Assembly: GCF_000426885.1 (NCBI RefSeq)
Contig: NZ_AUGF01000017.1
Coordinates: 1 to 64,000 of the forward strand
Length of the DNA: 64,000 nucleotides
DNA from: Moraxella caprae DSM 19149
GTDB lineage: Bacteria > Pseudomonadota > Gammaproteobacteria > Pseudomonadales > Moraxellaceae
Direction: 5' to 3'
A program made the position numbers and the translations under genes. This document shows positions 17,031 to 29,266 of this stretch, one piece after another. Numbering within the stretch: the first letter of the stretch is position 1; every line of letters starts with the position of its first letter. The notes under the pieces were generated by a model that was given only the letters and a program-made list of their open reading frames with translations, was not told where the DNA came from and searched no databases.

Positions 17031-17885
17031 ATGTTATTTTCTAAATTCCCCTTTGCCAAACTAAGCCCATTTGTCTTGCCTGCCCTACTGTCTGCGACTG
17101 CTCATGCAGGCACGGTTACGGTGAGTAATTACCCGTTGTTACTTTTGTCTAATGCAGTAACACAGGGAGCAGAACCTGCCCAAATGTTACTGTCCACAGG
17201 CGATGTTGGTCATCATGGCAGTCTCTCGCCAAGCAAAGTCAAGCTCGTGGGCGACAGCGATTATGTGGTGTGGTTCGGGCATGAACTGGAACAAAATCTC
17301 GTTAAGACCTTAGAGAACGCCCCCAATGCCATTTCGCTATTTAAGATGAAGGCGTTTTATCGTCTGCCTATGAGGCAGCTTGACGGCACGCCCCGAGCTG
17401 ACACCTTTGACCCACACATTTGGCTAGACCCAGAGAATGCCAAAGCCATTGTGCGAGCGTTGGCAGTGGTGCATTCACACGCCAACCCCGAGCATAAGGG
17501 GTTGTATGCCGATAACGTCAAGGCATTTCATCAAGCCATGGATAAGGCGGTGGCACAGGTGCCAAAAGAGCATAAGCGGGCGTATTGGGCGTATCATGAT
17601 TCGTTTGCCTATCTTGAACGCTCGGCAAATCTGCGTTTTGCAGGGGCATTGACCCCCGACCATCATCTGTCGCCTAAAGCCAGCCAGTTTCGCATTTTAA
17701 ATAACGACCGCCCATCGCCTTATATGTGCCTACTGTCGCAAGGGGCGATTTCGGACGGTATTAAAAACAAGCTCGGCAATGTCGGCACGCTTATCAAGCA
17801 AGAAGACATGTCAGACGGCACCGATTTTGTGGACGTGTGGCAGGCGACCGTCAATGAGATTTACGCGTGTATCGACCAAAAATAA
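17031..17885 (+). CDS. znuA: Zinc ABC transporter substrate-binding protein
   Basis: Periplasmic zinc-binding lipocalin-free cluster A-I protein that feeds ZnuBC. The signal peptide ends SATAHA-GTV. At 284 residues it is short and lacks the long His-rich loop of many ZnuA proteins. Likely metal ligands are the His pair at 61-62 (GHHGSLSPS), His129 in DPHIWLDP and His189 in YHDSFAYL, with an acidic residue near the C-terminus. It is divergently placed from the zur-znuC-znuB operon. Manganese-binding relatives exist, but the neighbours favour zinc. Confidence 0.88.
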   Translation: MLFSKFPFAKLSPFVLPALLSATAHAGTVTVSNYPLLLLSNAVTQGAEPAQMLLSTGDVGHHGSLSPSKVKLVGDSDYVVWFGHELEQNLVKTLENAPNAISLFKMKAFYRLPMRQLDGTPRADTFDPHIWLDPENAKAIVRALAVVHSHANPEHKGLYADNVKAFHQAMDKAVAQVPKEHKRAYWAYHDSFAYLERSANLRFAGALTPDHHLSPKASQFRILNNDRPSPYMCLLSQGAISDGIKNKLGNVGTLIKQEDMSDGTDFVDVWQATVNEIYACIDQK

Positions 17886-18075
17886 ATTGGCGAGGGTGTA
17901 CATAAAGGCGAAGTGATGAGCATTGCCTTTTTGTCTATCAAATGACATCTATCAAACCTGCTACAACCAAAGGCGTATTTTATTTTCCTAAAACCGGCAA
18001 AAGCTTCATTCTATATTTATCATAAAAATAAATGATATTATCACTTTTTACTGATGAAAAAATGCCGATAAAATC

Positions 18076-18104
18076 TTGTAAGTTTTTTAAAAACTTTTTA
18101 TAAT
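18076..18104 (+). promoter_or_regulatory. Promoter upstream of atpI
   Basis: TTGTAA (18076-18081), 17-base spacer, TATAAT (18099-18104), 40 bases before the atpI ATG. Confidence 0.6.
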
Positions 18105-18144
18105 ACAGAACCTTACGATTTTTCACTGTGTTTTTGAGAGCATC

Positions 18145-18543
18145 ATGAGCAAGCCTGCCCAGCGTCATCAGCAAGCCCGTGTGTATCGCTTGCAATTTCG
18201 CCAAGCGTGGGCGGTATTGATACTCATTGGCATAGGGTTTATCCTTGAAACGTTGGGGGTTGCTCACGCCACCAAAAGCATGGCATCGGGCGGACTGCTT
18301 GGCTACATCGCCCAGTGTGCGTTTACACTCATTGCCTACCGCACGACAGGGGCGAGAGCAGGGCGTGTTATCATGCTCAACATGTATCTAGGGCAGATGA
18401 TAAAATGGTTTATCACGCTGATGGGGTTTGCCCTGATTTTTATGTTGGCTAAGCCGATTGGGGCGTTTTTGGTGATTTTGGCTTATTTTGCCCTACAAGT
18501 TGTGCACGTTATGGTGATGTGGCGTATTTGGATTATCAATTAA
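18145..18543 (+). CDS. atpI: ATP synthase subunit I (AtpI)
   Basis: Small membrane protein thought to assist assembly of the c-ring. At 132 residues it has a basic N-terminus and four hydrophobic segments, typical of AtpI, and precedes atpB. Identification depends on topology and position because AtpI sequence is poorly conserved. It has its own promoter, and a further 386-base gap separates it from atpB. Confidence 0.82.
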   Translation: MSKPAQRHQQARVYRLQFRQAWAVLILIGIGFILETLGVAHATKSMASGGLLGYIAQCAFTLIAYRTTGARAGRVIMLNMYLGQMIKWFITLMGFALIFMLAKPIGAFLVILAYFALQVVHVMVMWRIWIIN

Positions 18544-19814
<1,271 letters not shown>

Positions 19815-19852
19815 TTGACACTTTTATTCTAACCCTTCAAATAGGTCATTAA

Positions 19853-20107
<255 letters not shown>

Positions 20108-20135
20108 GTTGAAGCGGTCAGTCTAGGTCCATTCT

Positions 20136-20158
20136 TGTCGGCAGTTTACTTGCCGACA
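20136..20158 (+). promoter_or_regulatory. Intercistronic hairpin after atpE
   Basis: TGTCGGCA and TGCCGACA form an 8-bp stem with a 7-base loop in the atpE-atpF gap. No T-tract follows, so it is more likely an mRNA stability or processing element than a terminator. Confidence 0.6.
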
Positions 20159-20203
20159 GCAATTGGCTATCACCTGACTTTCACTAACAAATGAGGTGAT
20201 TGG

Positions 20204-20674
20204 ATGAATATTAATTCCACCATTATCGGTCAGATGATTGCGTTTGCGTTTTTCGTGTGGTTCTGCATGAAATTCGTATGGCCGCCACTCATCGGAGCGA
20301 TTAACGAGCGTCAACGTAAAATCGAAGAAGGCTTAAACGCCGCCGAAAAAGCAAAAGCTGACCTTGCATCTGCTGAGTCACAAGTCCAAGCAGAGTTTGC
20401 AAGTGCCAAAGCTGAGGCTGCTTCTATCATTGAACGTGCTAACAAAACTGCCAATCAAATGATTGAAGACGCCAAAGTTACAGCCCGTCTTGAAAGCGAG
20501 CGTATTATTGGTGCGGCCCAACAAACGGTTGACCAACAAATTGCCCAAACTCGTGAACAGCTACGTTCACAAGTTGCGACTCTTGCAGTACTTGGTGCTG
20601 AAAAGATTCTAGAAGAAAAAGTTGATGAACAAAAACATGCCAGCATGCTAGCACAACTGGCAACCAAGCTGTAA
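20204..20674 (+). CDS. atpF: F0F1 ATP synthase subunit b
   Basis: Peripheral stalk subunit: one N-terminal membrane helix ([23 protein letters not shown]) followed by a long Ala/Glu/Lys-rich helical coil for dimerisation, ending at residue 156. The length is standard. It is followed 12 bases later by atpH. Confidence 0.98.
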   Translation: MNINSTIIGQMIAFAFFVWFCMKFVWPPLIGAINERQRKIEEGLNAAEKAKADLASAESQVQAEFASAKAEAASIIERANKTANQMIEDAKVTARLESERIIGAAQQTVDQQIAQTREQLRSQVATLAVLGAEKILEEKVDEQKHASMLAQLATKL

Positions 20675-20686
20675 TTAGAGGAACTC

Positions 20687-21328
20687 ATGGCTGAATTATC
20701 TACCTTGGCAAGACCTTACGCAAAGGCTGCGTTTGACTATGCTAAAGAGCAAAATGCGATTAACGAATGGGAAGACTTCTTGTTGATGGCATCGGATATT
20801 GTGCGTGATGACGCATTTATTGGTTTGCTACACAATCCAGCCATTCCCGCCAGTCAAAAAACTTCGGTGCTGATGGACATCTACACCAGTCAAAGACCGA
20901 GTAACTCGCCACTTGCCCAAACGTTGCAGACAGCGGCGTCACAGGGTGTGGACGTGAGTGCGGTGGCAGAAGTATTAGCAGGAAGTAAGCATCTGACAGC
21001 CAACAAGGCATTGACAAACTTTGTCAGCCAGCTGTCTGAAAATGGCAGACTGTCTTTGCTTCCTGAGATTCATGCTCATTACAGCAAGCTAAAATCACAA
21101 GAGCTAAAACAGGTTGACGCTTACGTAACATCAGCCTACCCACTAACTGAAGCCCAACGCAAATCCCTACAAGAATCTTTGGCTATCTCAACAGGTTCTA
21201 TCGTGATTTTACACGAGGCTGTGGATAGTTCACTGTTAGGGGGTGCGACCATTAAAGTGGGCGATAAGTTTACTGATGGCTCGGTGCGTGGCAAGTTAAA
21301 ACAATTAAAGACTCAGCTAACAGCATAA
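20687..21328 (+). CDS. atpH: F0F1 ATP synthase subunit delta
   Basis: Connects the peripheral stalk to the F1 head. It opens LARPYAKAAFDYAKEQ and closes SLLGGATIKVGDKFTDGSVRGKLKQLK, both family hallmarks. At 213 residues it is about 35 longer than the usual ~178. The extra segment lies around residues 67-103 (after MDIYTSQRP), in the junction between the N-terminal helical domain and the rest. The reading frame is intact, so this is a lineage-type insertion rather than damage. Confidence 0.96.
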   Translation: MAELSTLARPYAKAAFDYAKEQNAINEWEDFLLMASDIVRDDAFIGLLHNPAIPASQKTSVLMDIYTSQRPSNSPLAQTLQTAASQGVDVSAVAEVLAGSKHLTANKALTNFVSQLSENGRLSLLPEIHAHYSKLKSQELKQVDAYVTSAYPLTEAQRKSLQESLAISTGSIVILHEAVDSSLLGGATIKVGDKFTDGSVRGKLKQLKTQLTA

Positions 21329-21361
21329 ACTGTGGCTGTCTAAATTATAGGAAACAAGGCA

Positions 21362-22906
21362 ATGCAACAATTGAATCCAGCTGAAATCAGCAATCTGATT
21401 AAGCAACGTATTCAAGACCTTGACGTAAGCGCAACTGCTAAAACTGAAGGCGTTATCGTCAGTGTCTCTGATGGTATTGTAAAAATTCATGGTCTAGAAG
21501 AAGCCATGTATGGCGAGATGATTGAGTTTGAGGGCAATGTCTATGGCATGGCACTAAACTTAGAACAAGACTCAGTCGGCGCGGTCGTTTTGGGCGACTA
21601 TTTGCCCCTACAAGAAGGACAAAAAGCATACTGCACAGGTCGTATTCTAGAAGTACCTGTAGGTCCTGAACTGTTGGGTCGTGTGGTTGACGCTCTGGGT
21701 AATCCTATTGATGGCAAAGGTCCTATCAATGCCAAGCTAACCGATAAAGTTGAAAAAATTGCCCCTGGCGTTATCGCTCGTCAATCGGTTGATGAGCCTG
21801 TTATGACAGGTTATAAAGCGGTTGATACCATGATTCCAATCGGACGTGGTCAGCGTGAGCTTATCATTGGCGACCGCCAAACAGGTAAGACCGCCATGGC
21901 AATCGACGCCATCATCGCCCAAAAAGACTCTGGCATCAAGTGTGTGTATGTCGCTGTTGGTCAAAAACGCTCAACCATCGCTAACGTGGTGCGTAAACTA
22001 GAAGAGTCAGGTGCACTGGCTTATACTACCGTTGTGGTTGCATCAGCATCAGAGCCTGCGGCACTACAATACATCGCCCCATATTCTGGCTGTACCATGG
22101 GTGAGTACTTCCGTGACCGTGGTCAAGACGCACTTATCATCTATGATGATTTATCTAAGCAAGCGGTTGCCTATCGTCAAATCTCACTACTACTACGCCG
22201 TCCACCAGGACGTGAAGCCTACCCAGGGGATGTATTTTACTTGCACTCACGTCTGTTAGAGCGTGCATCTCGTGTCAATGCAGACTATGTAGAAGCGTTT
22301 ACGGGTGGCGAAGTCAAAGGCAAGACTGGTTCATTGACTGCCCTGCCCATCATTGAAACACAAGCAGGGGACGTATCAGCGTTCGTACCTACCAACGTGA
22401 TTTCGATTACTGATGGTCAGATTTTCTTAGAATCTAACCTATTTAACTCAGGTATTCGACCTGCGGTAAACGCTGGTATCTCGGTATCTCGTGTGGGTGG
22501 TGCAGCTCAAACGAAAATCATCAAAAAGCTCTCAGGCGGTATCCGTACAGCCTTGGCACAGTATCGCGAGTTGGCTGCCTTTGCTCAGTTTGCATCGGAT
22601 TTGGATGACGCAACCAAACAGCAACTTGAACATGGTCAGCGTGTGACTGAGCTGATGAAGCAAAAACAATACGCGCCGATGTCTATCGCTGACCAAGCGG
22701 CGGTCATCTATGCATCAAACGAAGGCTATCTTGCGGATGTACCTGTTGAAAAAATCGGTGCTTTTGAGCAAGGTTTGTTAAGCTTCCTTCGTGGCGAACA
22801 TGGTGCTCTTATGAGTGAGATTGATGAGACTGCCAACTATAATGATGACATCGAGAGTCGTCTAAAAGCAGGGATTGAAGCTTTCAAAGCATCTCGTAGC
22901 TACTAA
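21362..22906 (+). CDS. atpA: F0F1 ATP synthase subunit alpha
   Basis: Non-catalytic nucleotide-binding F1 subunit, three per complex. The 514 residues include the P-loop [11 protein letters not shown], the arginine-finger region [13 protein letters not shown] and the N-terminal segment [14 protein letters not shown]. Full length. A perfect inverted repeat follows the stop codon. Confidence 0.99.
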   Translation: MQQLNPAEISNLIKQRIQDLDVSATAKTEGVIVSVSDGIVKIHGLEEAMYGEMIEFEGNVYGMALNLEQDSVGAVVLGDYLPLQEGQKAYCTGRILEVPVGPELLGRVVDALGNPIDGKGPINAKLTDKVEKIAPGVIARQSVDEPVMTGYKAVDTMIPIGRGQRELIIGDRQTGKTAMAIDAIIAQKDSGIKCVYVAVGQKRSTIANVVRKLEESGALAYTTVVVASASEPAALQYIAPYSGCTMGEYFRDRGQDALIIYDDLSKQAVAYRQISLLLRRPPGREAYPGDVFYLHSRLLERASRVNADYVEAFTGGEVKGKTGSLTALPIIETQAGDVSAFVPTNVISITDGQIFLESNLFNSGIRPAVNAGISVSRVGGAAQTKIIKKLSGGIRTALAQYRELAAFAQFASDLDDATKQQLEHGQRVTELMKQKQYAPMSIADQAAVIYASNEGYLADVPVEKIGAFEQGLLSFLRGEHGALMSEIDETANYNDDIESRLKAGIEAFKASRSY

Positions 22907-22911
22907 GAGCA

Positions 22912-22938
22912 ATATGGTGTATCATTGATACACCATAT
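22912..22938 (+). promoter_or_regulatory. Intercistronic hairpin after atpA
   Basis: ATATGGTGTATCA and TGATACACCATAT are exact reverse complements separated by one base, folding as an 11-bp stem with a 5-base loop. No T-tract follows. Confidence 0.7.
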
Positions 22939-22972
22939 ACCCATTTAAACCGAGTCCAGTTTTGGAATAATT

Positions 22973-23845
22973 ATGGCAAGCTTAAAAGAAATACGTGCAA
23001 AAGTAACCAGTATTAAAAGCACTCAGAAAATCACACGTGCCATGCAGATGGTTGCTGCCAGTAAAATGCGTCGGGCTCAAGAACGCATGGGCATGGGTCG
23101 CCCTTATGCTGAAAGTATGCACCGTGTGATTTCACACCTTGTGCAAGCACAGTCCGATTATAAGCACCCTTATATGGTCAGTCGCCCTGTGAACCGTGTG
23201 GGCTTTATTGTGGTTACTTCTGACCGTGGTTTGGCAGGTGGTCTAAACATTAACCTGTTTAAAAGTTTATTAAAGTCAGTCAAAACTTACCAAGAGCAGT
23301 CTGTCGAAGTTGAGTTTGCAGCCATTGGCTCAAAAGGCGTTGGTTTTTTCAAAAACTTTGGTGGTAATGTCACATCGGTAGTTACCGATTATGGCGATAG
23401 CCCAAGCTACGAACACATCAGCAGTCCCGTACAGACCATGCTTGATGATTACCAAAATGGCAAATTAGATAGAATCTATTTGGTGTACAATCAGTTCATC
23501 AACGCCATGACCCAAAAACCATCAATCACTCAGCTTGTTCCTTTGCCTGAGGGAGTTTTGTCCGATGATGAGGGTATCAGTCACGGTTGGGATTATATTT
23601 ATGAGCCTGATACAAAGACGTTGATTGACAGTTTGATGGTACGCTATATTGAATCATTGGTTTATCAAGCCGTCCTTGAAAACATCGCATCAGAGCAATC
23701 TGCTCGTATGGTAGCGATGAAAGCGGCGACAGATAATGCTGGTAATTTAATTAAAGATTTACAATTGGTTTATAATAAGCTCAGACAAGCAGCGATTACC
23801 CGAGAGATTTCGGAAATCGTTGGTGGTGCTGCTGCGGTATCTTGA
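22973..23845 (+). CDS. atpG: F0F1 ATP synthase subunit gamma
   Basis: Central rotor shaft of F1. The 290 residues start [33 protein letters not shown] and end [19 protein letters not shown], the two paired coiled-coil termini that define the family. The middle contains the Rossmann-like domain with [12 protein letters not shown]. Followed 16 bases later not by atpD, as usual, but by a lipoprotein gene. Confidence 0.99.
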   Translation: MASLKEIRAKVTSIKSTQKITRAMQMVAASKMRRAQERMGMGRPYAESMHRVISHLVQAQSDYKHPYMVSRPVNRVGFIVVTSDRGLAGGLNINLFKSLLKSVKTYQEQSVEVEFAAIGSKGVGFFKNFGGNVTSVVTDYGDSPSYEHISSPVQTMLDDYQNGKLDRIYLVYNQFINAMTQKPSITQLVPLPEGVLSDDEGISHGWDYIYEPDTKTLIDSLMVRYIESLVYQAVLENIASEQSARMVAMKAATDNAGNLIKDLQLVYNKLRQAAITREISEIVGGAAAVS

Positions 23846-23861
23846 TAAAATTGGAGTTCTT

Positions 23862-24254
23862 ATGAATCATTATGTGCGTGGTGTGTTGGTATCATTGATT
23901 GTGGCAACTTTGGCGGTGGGCTGTGCATCAACAGGAAATGTTGCCATGAAGGAACAAAACCAACAAAGCATTGAACAAGCCATCATTAAAGGTAAAACCA
24001 CCAAACAAGATGTGAGCAAAATTTTTGGTTCTGCTGATAATGTCTCATTTACTGACAGTGGTAATGAAATTTGGACGTATCGTCATTCCAGATCAAAACC
24101 AATGGCAAGAAATTTTATTCCTTACAATTTTTTCTCACTGGGTGAGAACACTCAAACCAAAGAGTTGGTTATTTTATTTGATAATCGTGGAGTGGTCTCC
24201 AACTATACCTTTAGAGAGACTGCCAATCAGTCCAAAATGGGTATTGCAGAATAA
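23862..24254 (+). CDS. BamE/OmlA-like lipoprotein inserted in the atp operon
   Basis: A 130-residue predicted lipoprotein. The ATG at MNHYVRGVL has a TTGGAG ribosome site and gives a proper signal peptide ending LAVG-C, so it is preferred to the upstream in-frame ATG inside atpG. The mature part contains IIKGKTTKQDVSKIFGSADNV and GNEIWTYRHS, the pattern of SmpA/OmlA (BamE-type) and related small lipoproteins, followed by a C-terminal strand pair with ELVILFDNRGVVSNYTF. It lies between atpG and atpD on the same strand with gaps of 16 and 20 bases, so it must share the atp transcript. Its function is unknown; it is probably not BamE itself. Confidence 0.8.
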   Translation: MNHYVRGVLVSLIVATLAVGCASTGNVAMKEQNQQSIEQAIIKGKTTKQDVSKIFGSADNVSFTDSGNEIWTYRHSRSKPMARNFIPYNFFSLGENTQTKELVILFDNRGVVSNYTFRETANQSKMGIAE

Positions 24255-24265
24255 CTTATATTTAG

Positions 24266-25699
<1,434 letters not shown>

Positions 25700-25707
25700 T
25701 GTCCAAA

Positions 25708-25735
25708 GTTAAGATTGGAGAAATCCAATCTTAAC
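25708..25735 (+). promoter_or_regulatory. Intercistronic hairpin after atpD
   Basis: GTTAAGATTGGA and TCCAATCTTAAC form a perfect 12-bp stem closed by a GAAA tetraloop, 8 bases after the atpD stop. No T-run follows. Confidence 0.75.
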
Positions 25736-25783
25736 TGACTTTATCACGGACAAAACGATGATATAAAATAGATAGGAGTCATC

Positions 25784-26200
25784 ATGGCAATATTTACATG
25801 CCGAGTGGTCAGTGCCAGAGAAGAGCTTTACTCAGGTGAGATTAGCGTGCTTGTGGCTTCGGGTATTGATGGTGAGCTTGGTATTTTGGCAGGTCATACG
25901 CCAATCATTACTTTGCTAAAACCAGGTCCTTTGCACCTAAAATCAGCCGATGGTACAGATGAAGTGATTTATGTACAAGGTGGCGTACTTGAAGTTCAGC
26001 CTAAGATTGTGACCGTGCTTGCTGATTCGGCAGAACGTGCCAGTAATCTGGATGAAGCAAAAATCGCCGAAGCTCGTCGCAATGCTGAGCAAGCCTTGGC
26101 AAATCAAAGTGCTAATATTGATACCACTGCTGCCCTGACAGCATTGGCAGAGTCATTGGCACAGCTACAAACCATTCAAAAGTACAAAAACCGTGCTTAA
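25784..26200 (+). CDS. atpC: F0F1 ATP synthase subunit epsilon
   Basis: Regulatory F1 subunit with an N-terminal beta-sandwich (TCRVVSAREELYSGEISVLVASGIDGELGILAGHTPIIT) and a C-terminal helical hairpin (AEARRNAEQALANQ). The 138 residues are normal. Last gene of the operon; an imperfect hairpin (CGTGCTTAT/ATAAGCACG, 26228-26264) follows without a strong T-tract. Confidence 0.98.
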   Translation: MAIFTCRVVSAREELYSGEISVLVASGIDGELGILAGHTPIITLLKPGPLHLKSADGTDEVIYVQGGVLEVQPKIVTVLADSAERASNLDEAKIAEARRNAEQALANQSANIDTTAALTALAESLAQLQTIQKYKNRA

Positions 26201-26339
26201 TTATTTGCTTAATTATTGATGAAAAATCGTGCTTATCGTCAAAAAATTTGATAAAATAAGCACGTCTATTAAGCAGATTTAATTGATTGATGGCATTACC
26301 TGATTTTGATGTATCTTTTGATGTATTCAAGGACAATAT

Positions 26340-27062
26340 ATGACAACAACAGCCCCAGAAAAAGAAGACATTCCCCGAATTCTGATTGTTGAAGATGATG
26401 AGCGTCTTGCCGTCTTAACCCAAGACTATCTCAGACGTAACGGATTGGACGTGGCGATTGAAACTGATGGCACTCGTGCGATTCGTCGCATCATTAGTGA
26501 ACAGCCTGATTTGGTGGTGCTTGATGTCATGTTGCCAGGTAGTGATGGCTTGACAGTGTGCCGTGAAGTACGCCCACACTATGCTCAGCCGATTTTAATG
26601 TTAACAGCACGCACCGAAGACATGGATCAGGTGTTAGGCTTAGAGATGGGGGCGGATGATTACGTGGCAAAACCTGCCCAGCCCCGAGTATTGCTAGCCC
26701 GTATCCGTGCCTTGCTTCGTCGCTCTGACTCGGCACCGACAGATGACACGCCACAGCGTTTGGAATTTGGTGATTTGGTCATTGACAATGGCGGTCGCTC
26801 TGTTACCCTAAATGACGAATTGGTTGATTTTACCAGTGCTGAGTATGATTTGCTTTGGCTGCTTGCGTCAAATGCAGGTCGTATCTTATCTCGTGAAGAT
26901 ATTTTTGAGCGACTTCGTGGTATTGAGTACGATGGTCAAGACCGTTCAATTGACGTGCGTATTTCTCGTATTCGTCCAAAAATTGGCGATGACCCAGAAA
27001 ATCCCAAACGTATCAAAACAGTGCGTAGTAAAGGTTATCTGTTTGTTAAAGAAGGCAATTAA
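26340..27062 (+). CDS. bfmR: Response regulator, BfmR/RstA type
   Basis: OmpR-family DNA-binding response regulator. The receiver domain (residues about 13-127) has the acidic pair EDDE, the phosphorylated Asp in LVVLDVMLPG and a Lys in DYVAKP. The winged-helix effector domain ends with DRSIDVRISRIRPKIGDDPENPKRIKTVRSKGYLFVKE. From memory it closely resembles Acinetobacter BfmR, which controls envelope and biofilm functions. The cognate kinase bfmS follows after a 94-base gap that contains a terminator-like hairpin. Confidence 0.9.
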   Translation: MTTTAPEKEDIPRILIVEDDERLAVLTQDYLRRNGLDVAIETDGTRAIRRIISEQPDLVVLDVMLPGSDGLTVCREVRPHYAQPILMLTARTEDMDQVLGLEMGADDYVAKPAQPRVLLARIRALLRRSDSAPTDDTPQRLEFGDLVIDNGGRSVTLNDELVDFTSAEYDLLWLLASNAGRILSREDIFERLRGIEYDGQDRSIDVRISRIRPKIGDDPENPKRIKTVRSKGYLFVKEGN

Positions 27063-27104
27063 TTGTAATCTTAACATCAGTCAATATCCAAGCTATGCTA
27101 CAAT

Positions 27105-27131
27105 AAAGCCAGCCACATCGCTGGCTTTTTA
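27105..27131 (+). terminator. Terminator-like hairpin between bfmR and bfmS
   Basis: AAAGCCAGC-CACATC-GCTGGCTTT plus further T residues. TGCTACAAT just upstream (TACAAT at 27099-27104) could be a -10 for bfmS, in which case the hairpin would lie at the 5' end of the bfmS transcript. Confidence 0.7.
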
Positions 27132-27156
27132 TTTTCACTCATGATAAGTCAATGGT

Positions 27157-28836
27157 ATGGCACTCTCATCAATCACCGAACGTAGTATCTTTTTTCGTAT
27201 TTATGCAGGGCTTTTGCTTGTCTGCTTTTTGGTTGCCTTTTTTGGCTATTTTCTCATGCAGGCAATTAACCAGCAACGCCTGCAATCTTATCGAGAATCC
27301 ATTGCCACGGTTGCTTTTTATTTAGGCACAGCATCCTATGATAGACGATCTGTGGAAGAAAAAGAGTCTTGGCTTATGGCGATTGGTCGGGAATTTGGGT
27401 CAGAGATTCATGTCGTGCCGATGGATGGCCTTGAACTTAAAGGTCGCGAATTAAAAAGATTAAAAGAAGGCAAGTCAGTGGTTCGCTATGATGAAATTTC
27501 ACATCATTCGATGGTGTATCATGCCATAGACAATGATGGCAGTGTGCTGTCTGCCGAGCTTGATCGCATTAATGAACGTCAAATTCATGCTGTTATGGGG
27601 TTTTTGTTGGATGAATTACAGTATTATCCATCTTTGGCAGGTAAGCAAGCACGTCTTGCTCATCTAAGTCAAAAATTTGGTTATTCCATGGCATTATTGC
27701 CTTTATCAACTTTGGGCTTGGATAAAGAGCAGTTTGACCGACTAAATACTGGCAAGGCAGTGCTTAGTTTTGACAATGAAAACCAAAGGCCCCACCTATC
27801 GGTCATGATGGCATCAACCATTCCTAATGAAGTGTTGGTGGTAACCGTACCTTTGTTTAACTTCTTTTCCTTGGATGTCATCATTAGTATTGTGCTGACT
27901 TGCTTGTTGTTGGTGAGTTTTGGTGTATATGCCCTGATTTTTCCATTAGAGCGACGTTTACAACTTTTACAAATGGGGGTCAATAAAGTTGCCGAAGGTA
28001 AACTTGACACCATGGTGCAAGTGGCAGGATATGATGACATCGCCCGTCTGTCATCAACCTTTAATGCCATGACTCGTCACATCAAAAGACTCATCGAGTC
28101 TCAGCGTGAGCTGACCCGTGCCGTCTCGCATGAGTTAAGAACACCAGTGGCACGCATTCGTTTTGCGGTGGACATGCTTGCTGATGACGATGATTATGAG
28201 TCACGGCAGGTACAAAAGCAGTATATTGATGATGACATTGCTTCTTTAAATGAGCTTATTGATGAAATTTTAACCTATGCCAAGCTCGAAGAAGGCTCTC
28301 CAAAGATGGATTGGGAAATGGTGTGCTTAAAAGAGCTCCTTGAACAAATCGAGCGTGAGACCAATGCTTTGGGCAAACCCATTGCCATAAAAATCAAACC
28401 GCCCGCCCAAAAAGTGGTGGCGATGGCAGACAGGCGTTATCTACACCGTGTGGTGCAAAACTTAGCGGGCAATGCCCTGCGTTATGCCAAAAGCACCATC
28501 ATCATCAGTGCAGGGGTCAAAAAAGGCATGGCATTTGTCACCGTCGAAGATGATGGGCATGGCATTCCTGAAGCTGACCGTGAGAAAGTGTTCATTCCTT
28601 TTGCCCGTCTCGATGACAGTCGTACCCGTGCGTCAGGTGGCTATGGACTTGGTCTGTCCATTGTTTCACGCATTGCGTTTTGGTTTAGCGGTAACATGAG
28701 TGTGGATGAAAGCCCAAGTTTGCACGGGGCGAGATTTACCATGGAATGGCCAGTCAAACAGGTGGGCGTGGTTATCGTGGCAGATGAGCTGACGGGCGCA
28801 AAAAGTGAGAAAAAACTCATCGGCACAGACGAATAG
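27157..28836 (+). CDS. bfmS: Sensor histidine kinase, BfmS/RstB type
   Basis: Inner-membrane histidine kinase paired with BfmR. Residues about 10-32 form the first membrane helix, a periplasmic sensor region follows to about 230, and a second helix (IISIVLTCLLLVSFGVYALIF) leads to HAMP, then HisKA with AVSHELRTPVARIRF (phospho-His), and the ATPase domain with QNLAGNALRYA, DDGHGIP and GGYGLGLSIV. At 559 residues the length fits BfmS. All catalytic motifs are intact. Confidence 0.9.
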   Translation: MALSSITERSIFFRIYAGLLLVCFLVAFFGYFLMQAINQQRLQSYRESIATVAFYLGTASYDRRSVEEKESWLMAIGREFGSEIHVVPMDGLELKGRELKRLKEGKSVVRYDEISHHSMVYHAIDNDGSVLSAELDRINERQIHAVMGFLLDELQYYPSLAGKQARLAHLSQKFGYSMALLPLSTLGLDKEQFDRLNTGKAVLSFDNENQRPHLSVMMASTIPNEVLVVTVPLFNFFSLDVIISIVLTCLLLVSFGVYALIFPLERRLQLLQMGVNKVAEGKLDTMVQVAGYDDIARLSSTFNAMTRHIKRLIESQRELTRAVSHELRTPVARIRFAVDMLADDDDYESRQVQKQYIDDDIASLNELIDEILTYAKLEEGSPKMDWEMVCLKELLEQIERETNALGKPIAIKIKPPAQKVVAMADRRYLHRVVQNLAGNALRYAKSTIIISAGVKKGMAFVTVEDDGHGIPEADREKVFIPFARLDDSRTRASGGYGLGLSIVSRIAFWFSGNMSVDESPSLHGARFTMEWPVKQVGVVIVADELTGAKSEKKLIGTDE

Positions 28837-28915
28837 CGATAAATACAGATAACTGGCGTGGCATTTTGGCGAGGTTATGCTAAAATAAATCATAAATTTA
28901 TCTTAGGATGTCAAT

Positions 28916-29086
28916 ATGCCTTATCTTTTTGGATTATTGGTGCTTGCCAATGCGGCTCTGTTGGGTTATTTTTTGCTGGTGCCTAGTACCGATAAGAATG
29001 TTGAGCAAGCCAAAGCCAGTCTTGTCGCCCCCGTCAGCTTTACCAATACGACCAATCAGTTGCCCCCTGAGATTGGTAAAAAATAA
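28916..29086 (+). CDS. 56-residue single-pass membrane protein
   Basis: Reads MPYLFGLLVLANAALLGYF then a short polar tail ending TNQLPPEIGKK. One N-terminal membrane helix with the tail outside or in the periplasm is predicted. A TAGGATG ribosome-site-like string precedes the ATG. Similar short N-termini occur in SPOR-type proteins, so this may be a truncated relative. The last three codons including the stop lie in the 8-bp target duplication of the adjacent MITE-like element, so the element inserted exactly at the gene's 3' end. Confidence 0.6.
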   Translation: MPYLFGLLVLANAALLGYFLLVPSTDKNVEQAKASLVAPVSFTNTTNQLPPEIGKK

Positions 29087-29227
29087 GGCTCTGGTTCAAA
29101 AAGTATGCTACAAAGAAAACCGTTCGTGGTGAGCTTGGGAAACCTAACGGTTTTCCGACCCGCAGGCAGGCTCAGGGCGAACGGAAAACCTAGTTCAGCA
29201 TACTTTTTGGACTACTATCAAAAATAA
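29079..29227. mobile_element. MITE derived from the IS1-family element, with 8-bp target duplication
   Basis: The 133-bp core (29087-29219) starts GGCTCTGGTTCAAAAAGTAT and its right end reverse-complements to GATAGTAGTCCAAAAAGTAT. These are the same ends as the IS copies at 39909 and 63757. It is flanked by AAAAATAA on both sides (29079-29086 and 29220-29227), the 8-bp duplication expected for IS1-family transposition. The inside carries no transposase, only a hairpin-forming CCGTTCG...CGAACGG repeat that also occurs at 53224-53326. Confidence 0.88.
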
Positions 29228-29266
29228 TTAAAAATCACGTCAATTCATTAACTGATATGTATCAGT

